A stretch of DNA of 64,000 nt from Nereocystis luetkeana (taxonomy: Eukaryota > Sar > Phaeophyceae > Laminariales > Laminariaceae). The stretch covers positions 6,612,776-6,676,775 of the forward strand of contig JARUPZ010000010.1 in NCBI GenBank assembly GCA_031213475.1. The letters are read 5' to 3'. Each line of letters begins with the position of its first letter. The stretch's first letter is position 1. Below the pieces are notes generated by a model. The model did no database searches and had not been told where the DNA came from. It worked only from the letters and a program-made list of their open reading frames with translations. The position numbers were made by a program, and so were the translations under genes. Below, piece after piece: positions 51,776 to 63,900 of the stretch.

Positions 51776-54700
51776 TCGAAGTATATGTATATATCGGGCG
51801 TCGATATCGGATATTGATATCGACATGTTACATATACCTGGTGTATCGATATATGATGTACATATGAGCGCATTCTCGTAGAGACTTTGTACTGCATAAA
51901 AATGGATTTTCGGAGAGCGCGAGAGCGTGGGGTAGGAACGTTCGATGCAAATCGAGGAGCAGTGGGAATGCTGCACCCTTTGCGCGATATAAAAGGAAGG
52001 CACGTACCGGGGGGGAGAAGAGATGACACCTGTGATCACGGTATGTCCAGAAGATCGGTGAGGGTAAAAAAAACTCCTACGAGTTGAGCTCGAAAGTAAA
52101 AGTGATGATTAAAGAAGGGAAAAAAAAGGTAAAAATCGATATCGGATATCGATACAACCGCCGATACCGCGTCCATCGCCCCCTTTCTCGCATAATATCA
52201 TACTTCGTTCATATGATATGATATGATATGATGCCATTTCATAGAAACTTCGCGCTTTTTCTTCTTCTTTTTTCACAGGCGATCGAGTTCCTGCACTCCA
52301 TGAAGCTGATCCACACGGACCTGAAGCCCGAGAACGTTCTGCTCAAGTCGTGGCAGGAGAGGGAGGTCACCCTAGAGTCCGGTGATGTCATCAGGGTGCC
52401 GGCGAACCCCCGCATTAAGGGTGAGTGGATATCTTATACCAGGTATTTATAACGTTGAGTTTACCTCCTCGCCCCCCCCCCCCCCTCCCCCCTGTGAGGG
52501 GACCCCCCCCCCCCCCCCCCTCATCCTTGGAGGGGAGGATGGGAGGGGAGGGGTTGAGTTGATGTTCGTTCGGCGATTTTTGTGGCTTCTTTTGTCTGGT
52601 GGTGGTTGATGGTGCTTACTTTGGGGGAGGGGGTGATCTGTTGCTGCTGGTGGTGATGGTGGTGTTATTGTTGTTGTTTCTGCTTTTGTTGCTGTTGTTG
52701 CTTTTGTTGCTGTTGCTGTTGTGGCCGTGGTTGTTATCGTTATGGGATACGTGTTTCTTGCTACTTGTCCTTCTTGCATCGAACGGCCACAGCCCTCGAA
52801 TTCCTACCCTTTCGCCTGCAACCCGGAAACCTTACACACCCGTGACAGAGAGATCATGACGTGCCTGGCTTGGCCCATACAGATCTCGGTGGGCTTTTAA
52901 ATATGTGTATAGGTGTTGCATTTCCTTCGGGTTATTGAGTTCCTGTAGATCAGCCCAGTGGAAAACTGTACGAATGATGCAGCAGATATGTCGAAGTGAT
53001 CTGTGTATGTGGAAGTGATATGTGAGATCTGTAGAGTGATCCGACGTGTCTCACGTGAGAAACCTTATCAACCCTCGCCCGGCAGTCATCGACTTCGGAG
53101 GGGCCACCTACGAGCACGACTCGCACGCCTCCGTGGTGAACACCCGGCAGTATCGGGCGCCGGAGGTGATCTTGGGGCTGCGGTGGCTCTATCCGTCGGA
53201 TCTTTGGTCTGTTGGGTGCATCATCGCGGAGCTCTTCCTCGGGGATCTTCTCTTCGCGACGGTGAGCAGGGGAAAAAATTAAATATATCTGTAACTGTAA
53301 CTGTAATGTAACTGTAACCGTAAATTTATGTGACTGCAATGGAACTGTAACTGTAACTGTACCTGTATATATCTGTAACTGTATTTGCAGCTGCAACTGT
53401 AACTGTATCTACAGTGTAATGTAGTGTGAGCTGTACCTGTAACTGTGACTGAGGCTGCTGTTGGAAGTCTCAAATGTGCTCTTTTTTCCCCCTTCTCCGA
53501 ATGGAGCAGCGCAAGCTTCAAGGAACTGAAACGATGAGGGTCTTTTATCTCCCAGATGAGGCCTTTTTTAATGCGTTGTAGTTACTTTATCATCTCGTCC
53601 CGGAATCATCCGGATGCATATTCGGACGCGTTCTTGTTTTGGTACATGGTGAGGAGTAAGAATGGTGGAAGCACCTCCCGCGACCGGTACTACCCCCCCT
53701 CTCTGTAACTGTAACAACTGTAACTTTGACTTATCTGTAACTGCATTTGTAGCTGACTGTAACTTCCTGTATCTGCAAGTGTAACTGTATTTGTAACTGC
53801 AACTGGAACTACGTTTGAGTGGCCCATTAAGAGATACCCTTCTGAGCGATAACCTCTTGAACGACATCCTCCTGGGCGATACCCTGCTGATCTATTTTAC
53901 TTTATTTTTCCTTTTTTTTAATCCTCCGGCGATCTGGTAAAAACAAAGCTTTGAGCTCACCACACGTCCACGTTCAAAAGTTGTGTCGTGTGTCAAGTTA
54001 ACCCGTCGCTTCCGCTGCAAGAGAAGAACCGGCTGCTGCTGCTGCTACTGCTGCTCCTACCACGGGTGCGTGAGCACGTTGACCCGACCTGACCCACGAG
54101 AGGGGCTGTTGTGGTGGAGATATTCATATATCCGCTTGACAGGAAACCTCTCCTTTATTTATCCCACCTGAAATGTGAAACCCTGTCCGCGAGAAGAACC
54201 AAGAGCCGACACACGAAACGACCCCCCACCTCTCCCTACGACCCACTACCCTCCCCGCCCCCTCCCACCTCCCCCCTCTTTACGATCCCGGATGCAAGAA
54301 GTCCGCCCCACAAGCGGTTCTCTGTAGGATGCAGCCCACCCTTCGTGCGACTCGCCGAAGAACACTCCACGGCGCTTCGCGTTTGGTGCAAGCGATGTCT
54401 GCCTGGTCGGTGAAAACTTGACGTGCTCCGTCCCGGCAATGCAAGGATGCGACGGTTTATGGTCATTTGACTACCGCCATGCGTGACATGAGTAACCCCC
54501 CCCCCCCTGGTCTATGGTCATACGACTACGGCCATGCATGAGATCGAGTACATCTCTCCTATCGAGTACACCCCCCCCCTGACTGTGCTCCTTCCCGGCA
54601 TTGTAACGTTAGTAGGTATGCGAGGGTCTATGGCCATGCTATGTACGACTACGGCCATGCATCCCATAAGTACACTCCTCCGTTTGATCCGTCCCGCGCC

Positions 54701-56267
54701 CCGCCCTACCCCCCTCCTTCGGACCCCCTACCCCCTCCCCTCCCCCCCCCGTCTGATCCCCCCTCCCGCTGATCTGTCCCGCCCGCTTCCATCCCCTCTC
54801 CCCGCCTTCATGACGCTTTTGTTTTCACAGCACAACAATTTGGAGCATCTCGCGCTGATGGAGAAATGCGTGGGACTCTTCCCGTCGGCCATGCTCGTCA
54901 AGGCCCCTAGGACCCCGGACTTTTTCAACGAGGTGACGGGGCTGTGCAAGGGGGCTACGGAGTGCGACATGGAGAACCGCAGGCACATCCGACGCATGAA
55001 GCGGCTGCAGGTGACGGACGGATACACCGTACGAGTACCATATTTTATTTCGGTTCGTACACCATTTTTTTTGTTTTGTTTGCTTGATAGCCTGCTTCGT
55101 GACCGCGGGCTAGATTTTCTGAGAAATGAGCTAACGTGGGAACATCATCATCATACACAAGTCATCGCCGTAGACGCCATGACTCTCCGGACACCTCTTG
55201 GCGCTTCGCGCTTGGTGCAAGCAATGCGTACCTGGTCCGCGAAAACCCGACATGCTCCGTCCCGGCATTGTAGGGATGCGAGGGTCTACGGTCATACAAC
55301 TGCGGCCAAGCATGGTATCGAGTACCCCCCCCCCCCCCCACCCTCTCGAAAGGGATGCGTGGTCAATGGTCAAATGACCAGGGCAAGCAACAAATGAGTA
55401 CGCCCCCCCCGCCCCCCCACCCCCCCCCCACTTCCTCTCTTCTACCGGTGCCTCTCACCCTGCACTCCGTACGTCTGTTAGGCATCCGCATAATCATACT
55501 CGAACTTGATTCGAGCTTGACCTTGACCTTAAACCTGCAATTGAAGTCGATCTTGACCCCTTTCGGTCTTGGAAGACTGCACTCCCGGTCTAGGGACAAT
55601 TTCATTTTTAGAATTTGAATAATATTTAGGGATACGCGGTAGTAGTAAGCCCGAAATTGAATTCAAAACTGAAACTTGAACTTGATTTCGAAACTTGAAA
55701 TTAATCTTGCACCCGATACCTGATGCGTTTTCAACTTGAGAGTTAGTTTGACTTGAACGTCAACCTCACCTTGAAATTGGCCTTAACCCTGTAACCACCG
55801 CACTCCCGTAGTTGGGGATGAAGCACTTCGAATTAGACCAGGTCTAAGGTAGGAGCTTTGCAAACGGGTACAGATAACCTGGACTCGAAATTGAAGGAAA
55901 ACTCTGACTACGTTGGCCTTGAAATTGGCCTCAATTACATCCCTTTTGGCCACCGTACTCTTGTTCCGGGTACAAAACACTTGAGGATTACTCTAGAAAA
56001 AGCTTAGACGCTGTGAAAGGGTTACACGCAAACTTGGACTTGAACTTGAACTTCCCCTCCCTTGCCGGCCCCTCTCCCCCGGAACCCGTCCCGCCTCCGC
56101 CAACACCGCCACCGCCATCGCTGCCGCTCCTTGTTTTGCAGGATATAACGGCGCCCGTCGAAAGCACGGGAATGGGGGACCTTCTAGAGAAACTTTTGAC
56201 CTTGGATCCGAAGCGCCGAGCTACGGCGACTGAGGCCCTCTCACACCGTTTCTTCGACGACTCGTAG
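44009..56267 (+). CDS. CLK/LAMMER dual-specificity kinase (5' exon not found)
   Basis: Kinase of the family that phosphorylates SR splicing factors, normally nuclear. Exons: 44009-45873, 49192-49323, 50729-50983, 52279-52420, 53086-53261, 54831-55010, 56142-56267. The catalytic part is about 336 aa. It shows the glycine loop [14 protein letters not shown] lysine, ALIEAQIL glutamate, [42 protein letters not shown], and the LAMMER-box variant [14 protein letters not shown] in place of HRD is normal for CLKs. It ends HRFFDDS with TAG at 56265. Phases agree at every kinase junction. The exon at 44009 has no ATG in frame and begins after an AG in phase 2, so a start exon must lie upstream. Confidence 0.92.
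45363..45374 (+). other. G12 homopolymer at which the kinase reading frame slips
   Basis: The Gly/Arg frame runs GRGSGRGG into this run. After it, the protein-like frame ([21 protein letters not shown]) continues one base out of register. Confidence 0.7.
45874..49191. other. First resolved kinase intron, 3.3 kb
   Basis: Contains a GC-rich island (46556-46992) open on both strands without recognised domains, the 52 bp tandem repeat at 47275-47525, a GATC-rich element, and a poly(C)-end repeat at 48726-48865. No kinase exon is needed here, because the flanking exons join as DDQGHYK-GEKGAI. Confidence 0.7.
47275..47525. repeat. Five-unit tandem repeat of about 52 bp
   Basis: Units read GCTGTAGCAGTAGACTACTG, TTATGGGTCGCCAATAATTC and ACACCTCGGATA. 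The last unit runs into TTCACACCTCGGACAGGTCA of a GATC-rich element. Confidence 0.8.
49192..49323 (+). CDS. Kinase exon with glycine-rich loop and VAVK lysine
   Basis: Encodes [14 protein letters not shown], then [16 protein letters not shown] and VAVKVVRK. The acceptor AG is at 49190-49191 after a pyrimidine-rich stretch. The exon must end after AAG at 49323 to join [12 protein letters not shown] in phase 0. The intron therefore begins GCGAGT, a GC-AG intron. Confidence 0.9.
50342..50540 (+). repeat. Poly(C)-tailed SINE-like repeat, plus-strand copy
   Basis: Complete copy ending AATATCGAGTACAACCCA and then about 13 C. A second repeat end (AAATGACCAAGGCAAGCAAC) follows and also runs into C tracts, and partial copies extend to 50700. 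Confidence 0.8.
50729..56267 (+). CDS. Kinase catalytic exons 3-7
   Basis: 50729-50983 gives the C-helix and hinge ([19 protein letters not shown]). 52279-52420 gives the catalytic loop. 53086-53261 gives the DFG segment and activation loop. 54831-55010 gives [11 protein letters not shown] and the CLK-specific insert. 56142-56267 gives the last helices ([20 protein letters not shown]) and the stop. Split codons join cleanly: the G at 52420 with TC at 53086 makes the Val of VIDFGG. Introns contain poly(C)-tailed repeats, a TA array and CTGTAA repeats. Confidence 0.92.
51032..51150 (-). repeat. Second poly(C)-ended repeat family, minus-strand copy
   Basis: TCATTTGTTGCTCGCCTTTG, GTCATTTGACAATTGACGAC and GACGGAGCACAGCTGCTACT are the reverse complement of the sequence at 48726-48850. 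The same end occurs at 55342-55435. The plus-strand copies at 48726-48865 and 55342-55435 end GAGTACGC followed by C runs. Confidence 0.65.
51715..51770. repeat. TA dinucleotide run
   Basis: About 28 TA pairs in a kinase intron, followed by GATATCG repeats. Confidence 0.95.
53280..53460. repeat. CTGTAA tandem region
   Basis: AACTGTAACTGTAA hexamers with variants in a kinase intron; a second patch is at 53700-53815. Confidence 0.9.
54328..54506 (+). repeat. Poly(C)-tailed SINE-like repeat, plus-strand copy
   Basis: Starts GGATGCAGCCCACCCTTCGT, ends near a C10 run; truncated relatives follow at 54509-54577 and 54590-54680. Confidence 0.75.
55179..55340 (+). repeat. Poly(C)-tailed SINE-like repeat, plus-strand copy, 5' truncated
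   Basis: Begins partway into the family (GACTCTCCGGACACCTCTTG) and ends GGTATCGAGTA followed by about 14 C. Confidence 0.75.
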
Positions 56268-56690
56268 GGTGTTCGTACGTATGGATATATATGAAACGAT
56301 GCCAGGGTTAGTTTCTCGTGTAGTTTTGTTTTTTCGTTTCGTTCGCGAGTGATATGGGATGGTTTATATATAGTACAGCCCGTTGGTCGTACCGGTCCAC
56401 CGTTTCTTCGACGACTCGTTCGAGTGTGTACTAGTACATACGGTGTGGTACCATGGATATTTTGCTGACACTTCTTGGTTTGCGCGCGATGCATACGGGA
56501 TGGTATATACCACAACCCGTAATAGTACCGTTTCTTCGACGACCCGCAGAGCTGTACTGGCATGCATGATACCACGTATATTTTCGTGGTATTGTGTTTG
56601 TTTGCAACGGGTGGTACTGGTATACGGGATGGTGTACCACACACAGCCCGTAGCAGCACCATTTATATCGGTCTGTCCGCAAGCGGTTCG
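56245..56690. repeat. Tandem duplication of the kinase gene's 3' end
   Basis: The last coding sequence CACCGTTTCTTCGACGACTC recurs at 56399 and, slightly changed, at 56526, with intervening GGATGGT/ACAGCCCGT segments also repeated (spacing about 150 and 130 bp). Only the first copy is in frame with the kinase. Confidence 0.8.
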
Positions 56691-57509
56691 GGGTGGGGCG
56701 CCACAGCCTGTCGTACCGCTCCGCTAGGCTTCGCAAGTGATACGAGATGGTACAACACGTTTCCTCACCAGTACCCGTATGTACTGCTTTGCACGTATAT
56801 ATACTTGGGTGTGCTCGTTTTTCTTGGAACGGGCCGATTTTTTTTTCCCGTTTTTTTTTACGACCACGGGCCAGGTGTTTCTAGTTTCCAGGAAAATGAG
56901 CTATTTTGACGACATCATTATGATCATCAGATGGCAGACCAAGAAGAGGGCAGCACAGTTATCATAGCCAGCCAGAGTCAGGGGGTTGGGGGGGGGGGGG
57001 GAGAAGAGGAGGGGAGGGGTATTGAAAAACAGGGCAATATGATACACGCTTCTGCTGCTGTTGTTTTTATGGGGGTCATGTTGTTTGTATTGGGGCATTA
57101 GTTTTGGTATTTTTTTTTTTTTTCTCGTTGTGTGTGTCGTGCCGTGCTGAAGTGGATGGAGCTCCTACTAATACTACTATTAATATGATAGTGCTGTGTC
57201 GTGACGGGGAGGCGGGTTGAAGTAGGACATTTGAAATTGAATTACAAGATGAGTTGAGGTCACGATTGTTAGTGTGTAGGAACGTTTCCAGGGCGTGTTT
57301 AGTAGAGTATATATATACTCTGCCTTGTCCGGGTACCAGACCTGGTCGTTTCGATGATATTCGACAGATACCCGGGTATACCCGGGTATCCGGATATGGG
57401 ACCCAGACACAAGACCTGATTATTTCGATAATATTCGGGTAAGTAGCCCGGGTATACCCGGGTACCCTCAGAGTATATGCTCTTCTAAACACACCTTCGG
57501 CACATTTTT
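56690..57509. other. Spacer between convergent kinase and small gene
   Basis: Contains GTACCCGGGTATACC repeats at 57310-57480 and simple tracts. No gene was recognised. The kinase and the small gene end towards each other here. Confidence 0.5.
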
Positions 57510-60500
57510 TTACTCCAGATTTGCCTTCGTGGCCGTAGCGCTGGCGATGATGGATGGGTAGGCGTACTGCTTGCGGTACTCGAAGTCGCGGACGACTTTT
57601 GTCCTGGACGTCTATTTTTGATTTTTTTATCTCTTCTTTCGGCCTGTCTATTCATGTTTTTTTCTTTATGTTCCCTTTTTCTCTCTTGGGTCGCGGTCTT
57701 CTGTTCGTTTTTTTTCTTGGTTTCCGTTCGGTTCTTTTCTTGTTCCTCTTTTTTTCTCCTCTTTTTCGTCGATCCGTTTCTGGCGTCTTATTCCGAAAAT
57801 GAATGATTTGATGGCAGTCGACAAATTTTGATTTTGGCTTCTATTTTTTTTTCATTTTTCCCAACCGACGGAAAGTGATGAGTGACTTCACCGGCTTGTG
57901 CTTGGCTTGACGTGACTGACTGACTGACTGGCTGACTGGCTCGCTGGTAGTTTTTTTTTGCGAAACACGAAAAGAGAAACAAGAGATAATTGCCGAAAAT
58001 AAAAAGTTGAAAAGACTGCTGTGAAGGCACAGCAATCGTTTCGGCCGCTGTTTCTGAGTCCCCCCAAGGTGTTGTTATTATTAACATGGCATCGCGTGTG
58101 CCTTCCGGCTTGCTGGAAACGCCTACTGTAAGCTTTGGGACGCCGACAGAGCGACCGAAACATTGGTTGATAACGTTGGTGTCATCAACCATTGAACCGT
58201 CTGCTAGCAGCAGCGTGGGCGCCTATACATCGCAGTTGGGATAGGGTCATGCGGCCCCCGTGCCGTGCGATTCCTTGCGTTCAACGATTGTAACTCGGGC
58301 ACCAACCGTTGTACGCAGTGGCCGTTGCTGTACTTCTGCAGTCAATTTCTGTCTTCGATTTTTTCGACTCGGAAGCCCCAAGAGGTTCAATTGACAGAGA
58401 TGTGGTAAATGCCCAAAACTGGCCGCATTTATGACATTAGCGTGGGTCGTGCCGGCGTTAAGCAGCCACTACACTGGGGGACGAGGAGCCAATCGTTGGC
58501 GCTGCAGTTACCGTGAGAAAATACGTACCGAAACGGTGCTTACATTGCCGGACAGAGTGGCACACATTCCGAACAGTTTGACTAATCTGGAGCGGATCTG
58601 AGGTCGATTTTTTTTTTCAGGACCCTTGGGCGTCAGAGCGTCAGAGCAGCCAGCCCCCCTACCCAACAAAAACGGCCTGCCGCACTGTACCCATTGTCTT
58701 TCTCTCTCGCTCTCTCCCTCTCTGTCTCTCTCTCGTTCTCTCTCTCTCTCTCTCCCTCTCTCCCCATCCCTCCCCACAACTTCTCGGCAGCATAATAACA
58801 AGTACAGGTCCAACCCAGGAAACATGTCCTGGATCATGAAGGTAGGTTATACGACTCCCACCCGTCAACATGAGCTAGATCATATAGATCATACGGCTCA
58901 GGAAGAACTATGACTGGGCCCTTAAGGATCTAGATCATGATCTATCTGTAGATGGTCTGTGCGAGGCGTGCATGGAGCATGATAATGGTCCGATTATCTG
59001 TGACCTACCAGGTAGTATATACCACACAGCGCGTGTGTGTCGTGCAACCCATCGCGTTCGAGAGTAAGTAACAAGATTAATGCGAAGCACCATAAACTCA
59101 GAAAAAAAATAAAAAAATAAAAACGCGAAGACAGGCTAGGAACAGGCGAAAATTATCAATGTCTCCCTCGACCGACCGACCACTGACGACGTAAAGGGCT
59201 GACCTCTAGAAACAACAGCCGCCAGAGGCATGGAGCACAGGAAGGGAAGTCAGTGTCCGCTCCGCGTGCACACAGCTGTGTGAGTGTATACAGCAGAGGA
59301 GGCACACGAGCGAGGGGCAGCACGACACTGCCTGCTCTGCTGTTCGGCGCTGCGTTGAATATCGATTCGGGTACCAGGTATGTACTATTACGGGGGGCCA
59401 TAGTTAACAGGACCAAATATTGTTAGTAAAAATGGTTAAATATATAGGTGTTTATGTACACCATAGGTCCTGTTAACTACGTTCCCCCGTACTAATTAAT
59501 ACTAATGTAAAGAGCGTCGAGTGCGCACAGGGGTGGGTGCGATCGTTTTCCAGCGCTCGTTTTCACGACGACGGGCGGTAAATGTAAAAAAAGTCGAACA
59601 GTACATGTTTTTTGCGGGAACAAGAAGAGAGACTCTCTCTCGCGACCAGACTTTCCGAAAACACCTCGAGGTCGTTCATTCGGTAGTATTATTGGCAATA
59701 ACCTTCCCGTTCTGGGAAAATCGAGGGCTCAATAACGATCGCACCCCTGTCCCCTGTGCCAGCTCAACGCTCTTTAGGTAATCCGTCTATGATATGCCAC
59801 ACCCCCAATAGTAGGGGTGGTGCCTCAATTTCTGAAATGTTCACCTTAAGGAGCTCAACGCCCCCAACCCGAAACGTGACTTCGAAGAAGTTTGTTCGCG
59901 CGACCCTACCAACATTTCCGTGCGCTCCTATTAATAGTCCGAAACCGAGTAGTACCAGATATACTATTATTTGTCTGTAGGTGACCAGAGAGTGACCCTC
60001 ATGCGGACAGACCGACACTTTTGTTCTGATTCCGTTCTGAGACCACAAGTGTATCCCTTGTGGAACAACTGTAGTAGCAAAATTATCGTACGTATATAAA
60101 CTGTGTTTTACACAAAGGAACTCAAAAACCGGTCAGAAAATAAGGATCCCACAAAAGCGGCACCCCAACCGTGGGGCTGCTCCTTGCCTGCAGATACCCC
60201 ACCAGCAGCCCGAGTTGCTCCGCAGGGCTGACGCTGCAACAATCGTCAACAACTTCCGATACCTCGTACTGTTCACACGTCGGGTAGATCGGATATATCA
60301 GACAGACAGAACAGATAGATCAGGCATGTCGGATAGATCAGATAGAGCAGACATATCAGATACATCAGACATACCAGATACGTAGACCAGTTCTAGTCTG
60401 CCGTTGTGAGATGCTGAACAGGATCTGTATTAAATCGTAGAAAAAAGATCCAAGCAAGGCAGCAGTTTATTCTAATACTGTGGACGACGCATATTTTGCG

Positions 60501-61405
60501 GGTCCCACGCGGCAACATGAGCTACAACAGCATCGTGTAGACCAGGAATTCCCCGTGAAATATCTAGATCATGAAGCGGGAACCGATCATCAGTCCGCCC
60601 GAGGCATGGGGATATTTTTCCGTTCTGATTTCCCAAATGGTTTAAAGTGTTAAACGTAGATAGAAGGTACCTTTGCCGTGCATATATAGATGCTAATGTG
60701 AGACTCCTTGACTGACCGCCCCCAAAACTAAAACTAGTATATTAAGGTATACTTTGACGGCCTTGACGCGCCGAAAAATACCCATTTCTTAGCATAATGT
60801 GCGGTACACCACCTCGCTCCGCTGGACCCTGAACCCGAACCTTAAAAAAAAGTGCGCCAAGAGATGGCTGAGACCCCTCTCCCCATTCCCCCCACCTACG
60901 CGCCAAGTCCCCCGCACCAAAAACAATGGATCGAAACCTTTGATACTCTTCTGTACAACGAACCAATCAGCCAACAACCAAAGAGCGTTCCGTAAGGTCA
61001 CGCGTTCTTCTCTGCGGCTGCTGCTGCTTCTTTGTGTATTGTCGGCGCTCTACACAGAACATAGAAAATACAAAAACTCACGGGTCAGTGACCAAACAAA
61101 CAAAATGAAAACTAGAAAAAATGAAAAGAACGAACGAAGTACGCGAAGAAAAGGGGGGGGGGGGGGGGGGGGGGGAGAAGAAAATACCGCACAAGAAGAC
61201 GCACACACACGCACACACAAAAAAAAACGAAGGAAAACAACAAATAATGAATATACAGCAGCGGAGAAGAAACGAAAGGGGGGGGGGGGGGGGGGAACCG
61301 GAGCGGAAAAACGGGTACGAAAGCACGCTACCTTCCTTGTAACAACCCACCCCTGCCCGCCGACCGCAGAGAGGACAACTTCGAAATCGTCGAAGCAATG
61401 AGCAT
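57510..61405 (-). CDS. Small predicted mitochondrial protein, 3 exons, 71 aa
   Basis: Exons 61405-61332, 61049-61002 and 57603-57510 total 216 nt with matching phase-2 joins. The start MLIASTISKLSSLRSAGRGG lacks acidic residues and is rich in Ser, Leu and Arg, like a mitochondrial presequence. The middle reads APTIHKEAAAAAEKNA. The end reads VVRDFEYRKQYAYPSIIASA, then TATKANLE and TAA. Acceptors are strong (TATTTTCTATGTTCTGTGTAG and GACGTCCAG). The GTGACC donor at 61001 is weak. The 3.4 kb second intron could hide a further exon. I do not recognise the family; a small respiratory-chain subunit would fit the size and presequence. The last exon is the best supported part. Confidence 0.5.
59383..59496. 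repeat. MITE-like element B, copy
   Basis: TACTATTACGGGGGGCCATA at the left and TAACTACGTTCCCCCGTACT at the right, inside the long intron of the small gene. Confidence 0.8.
59965..60080 (+). repeat. Interspersed repeat with GTAGGTGACC start, copy 2
   Basis: GTAGGTGACCAGAGAGTGACC and GAGACCACAAGTGTATCCCT match 4165-4260. Confidence 0.65.
60270..60580. repeat. GATC-rich interspersed element with expanded AGATCAGACAT units
   Basis: CACACGTCGGGTAGATCGGA, then CAGACATATCAGATACATCA repeats, then AGGATCTGTATTAAATCG and CACGCGGCAACATGAGCTA. Confidence 0.7.
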
Positions 61406-61888
61406 CGCGGCGAATCCTGGGCGGAGAAGGAAACGGAAAATTACAGGAAAATTACACACATCCGACAGCAAAGATGCTCCATAGGAGACCGCGGTTTGGT
61501 CCCTTGACTCACCAACCCCCTACACTGAAGAGCAGTAAAATGAGGCCAAATGAGGCCTCGACGCGCCCAAAATTAACGATCTCCTCATATTTCTCGATCG
61601 TGATTATCTAGATCATACCTCTGCCGCCAAAATATGCTGTGTAGGGTTTGCATCGTACCTACCCACCCAGGACATGTGAGCTACTCGTAGAACATTCAGA
61701 TGATATGGTTCCCACTCGGCAACACGACCTACTGTAGAAAACGCAAATCACGATCTATAGCTGCCCTGAGAGATGGACACCGCGAGGAGGGGATGTTGGG
61801 CTGCCTGGTATGTGGAGAGTTCAGTCTGTTAGTCACGTTCGCCACGATCCAACAATTCAAGATATTTAGGGTGCGCACATCAGCACGA

Positions 61889-61920
<32 letters not shown>

Positions 61921-62290
61921 ACAAGCACCAAGAAGCAGCATCAGCAAGCACCGACACCATCGGTACCGAACACGTCACGCCCGGCACCAGCACAGGCACC
62001 AGCACCAAGCGGTGCACCAGCACAAGTACAGGCAAAATAAAAAGAAAAAGAGAACCATCACGAGCCACCATCGCCAGGTACAGCAGGAAGAGAGCATAAA
62101 GACAGGCCACTTTCGCAACCTCTGTATACCCGCATATCGAGTCTATACCCCCCATGCACGCGTCACGACCACGAGTGAAGTAACAACACTATTGTACTTC
62201 ACAACCCCTACTGCCCGACATGAAGCAGTACTACTCAAGTACACGCATCCTGACTCCCCGGCACCCAGAATCCAGCGGGAAAAACAAGCC
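61406..62290. other. Upstream of the small gene; no further gene seen
   Basis: A GATC-rich element at 61580-61770 and a CAGCA/AGCACC-rich low-complexity stretch at 61880-62040. No promoter motif could be assigned. Confidence 0.5.
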
Positions 62291-63900
62291 TGCCAAGCTC
62301 GACCACCGCCCGTTACATGGTCGAAAAACCCGTGGACAAACAAGCCTACCAAATTCGATCAACCGCCGGCTATACATATGACCCAGAGCCCCGTAGACAA
62401 AAACGCTTCCGAGTTCTAGCGCCGCCGGTTATACATATGAACCAGAAACCCGTAAATAACAAGAGCCTGCCAACTTCGACCCATCGATAGCGACATGGCC
62501 CAGAACCCCGTAGACCAAGAAAAGCCTTCCAAAGGCGACCGACGACGGCCAGACCGTTACACAGCCCAGAACCTCGTCGACAAAAAACGCCTGCCAAGTT
62601 CGCCGAACGCAGGCTACGTAGTCCAGAACCCCGTAGACAAAATAAAAACGCCTGCCAAGTTTGACAGATGCGTCGTCAATTACATGGCTCAGAACACCCT
62701 GAGACAGCAAAAGCCTTCCAAGCTCGATCGATTACCCGACCGTTACATAGCCCCAGATCCCACAGACAGGAGAATCTTGCCAAGTTAGACCGATGCCGGG
62801 TATACGGACCAGAACCCCGAACACAATCAAAAAGCCTCCCAAGGTCGACCTACCACCCCGCTCTTTACACGACCCCGAAAAACGTAGAAAACAAAAGCAT
62901 CTCGAGTTCGACCAGATGCTCACGCCCTTTGCGCGACCCTGAACCCCGTAGACGAAAAAAATGCCTGCCGAGTTCGGCCAGATGCTCCCGCCCGTTATGT
63001 GACCCAGTATCTCCCGTAGAAAAAAAAAGGCTCCCAACTTCGACCCACCGCCCCGCCCTTTGCGCGACCCTGAACCCCGTAGACAAAAAAGCCTTCCCGA
63101 CCTCGACCCGCGGCTCCGCTCGATACGTGAACCTGAATCCCGTAGACAAATAAAAGGCCTCCGCTGCACCGCTCAATACGTGACCCAGTACCCCCCGAAG
63201 ACAAAAAAAGCCTCTGAAGTTCGACCCACCGCCCAGCCCTTCATACGACCCTGGACCCCCGTAGGCATAAAAATCCTTCCGAGTTCGACCCGCCGCTCCC
63301 TCCGCCCATTACGTGACCCGAAACCCCCAGTGGACAAAAAGAAGCCTACCGAGTTCAACCCGCTTTTTCGCCCGATACCCCCCGTACTCGTAGATGAAAA
63401 AAGGCTTCGCAAGTTCGACCCGCTGCTCCCGCCCGTCACGTGACGCAGAAACCCCCGGAGGCAAAAAAAATCCTCCCACGTTCGATCAAGGTCTCGACCG
63501 TCACATGGTCCACAACCCCGTAGAAAAAAAAGCCTTCCTAGTTTGACGGACTCCCTGACCATCACATAGCGAAGAACTTTCGTGGAAACCAAAAAGTCCC
63601 CGAAGTTCGACCCACCGCCCGGTCTTTCGCGTGGCCCCAAACCCCCCCCCGCAAACAAAAAAAAAACTTCTCGAGGAGTTCGATCGACGGTCCCACCGTT
63701 ACATAACCCAGAACCTCGTAGACAAGAAATCTTCCCGAGTTCGACTCACCGCCCCGCCCTTTGCGTGACCCAGAACCCCGTGAACAAAAAAACTTCTCCC
63801 TCGTTTTTTTCGACTCGACGCCCCTCTCCCCCCTCCCCCTTTCCCCTCCCGCCGGCCGTCACATAACCCAAAAGACGTAGACGAGAAAGCCTCCGTTCGC
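62290..63900. repeat. Minisatellite, unit about 72 bp, about 20 copies
   Basis: Units contain CCAAGTTCGACC, an ACCGCCCGCCC-like GC stretch, GTTACATGACCCAGAACCCC and GTAGACAAAAAAAGCCT. They are diverged from one another and vary in length, so no frame stays open throughout. The array may continue beyond the window. Confidence 0.85.
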
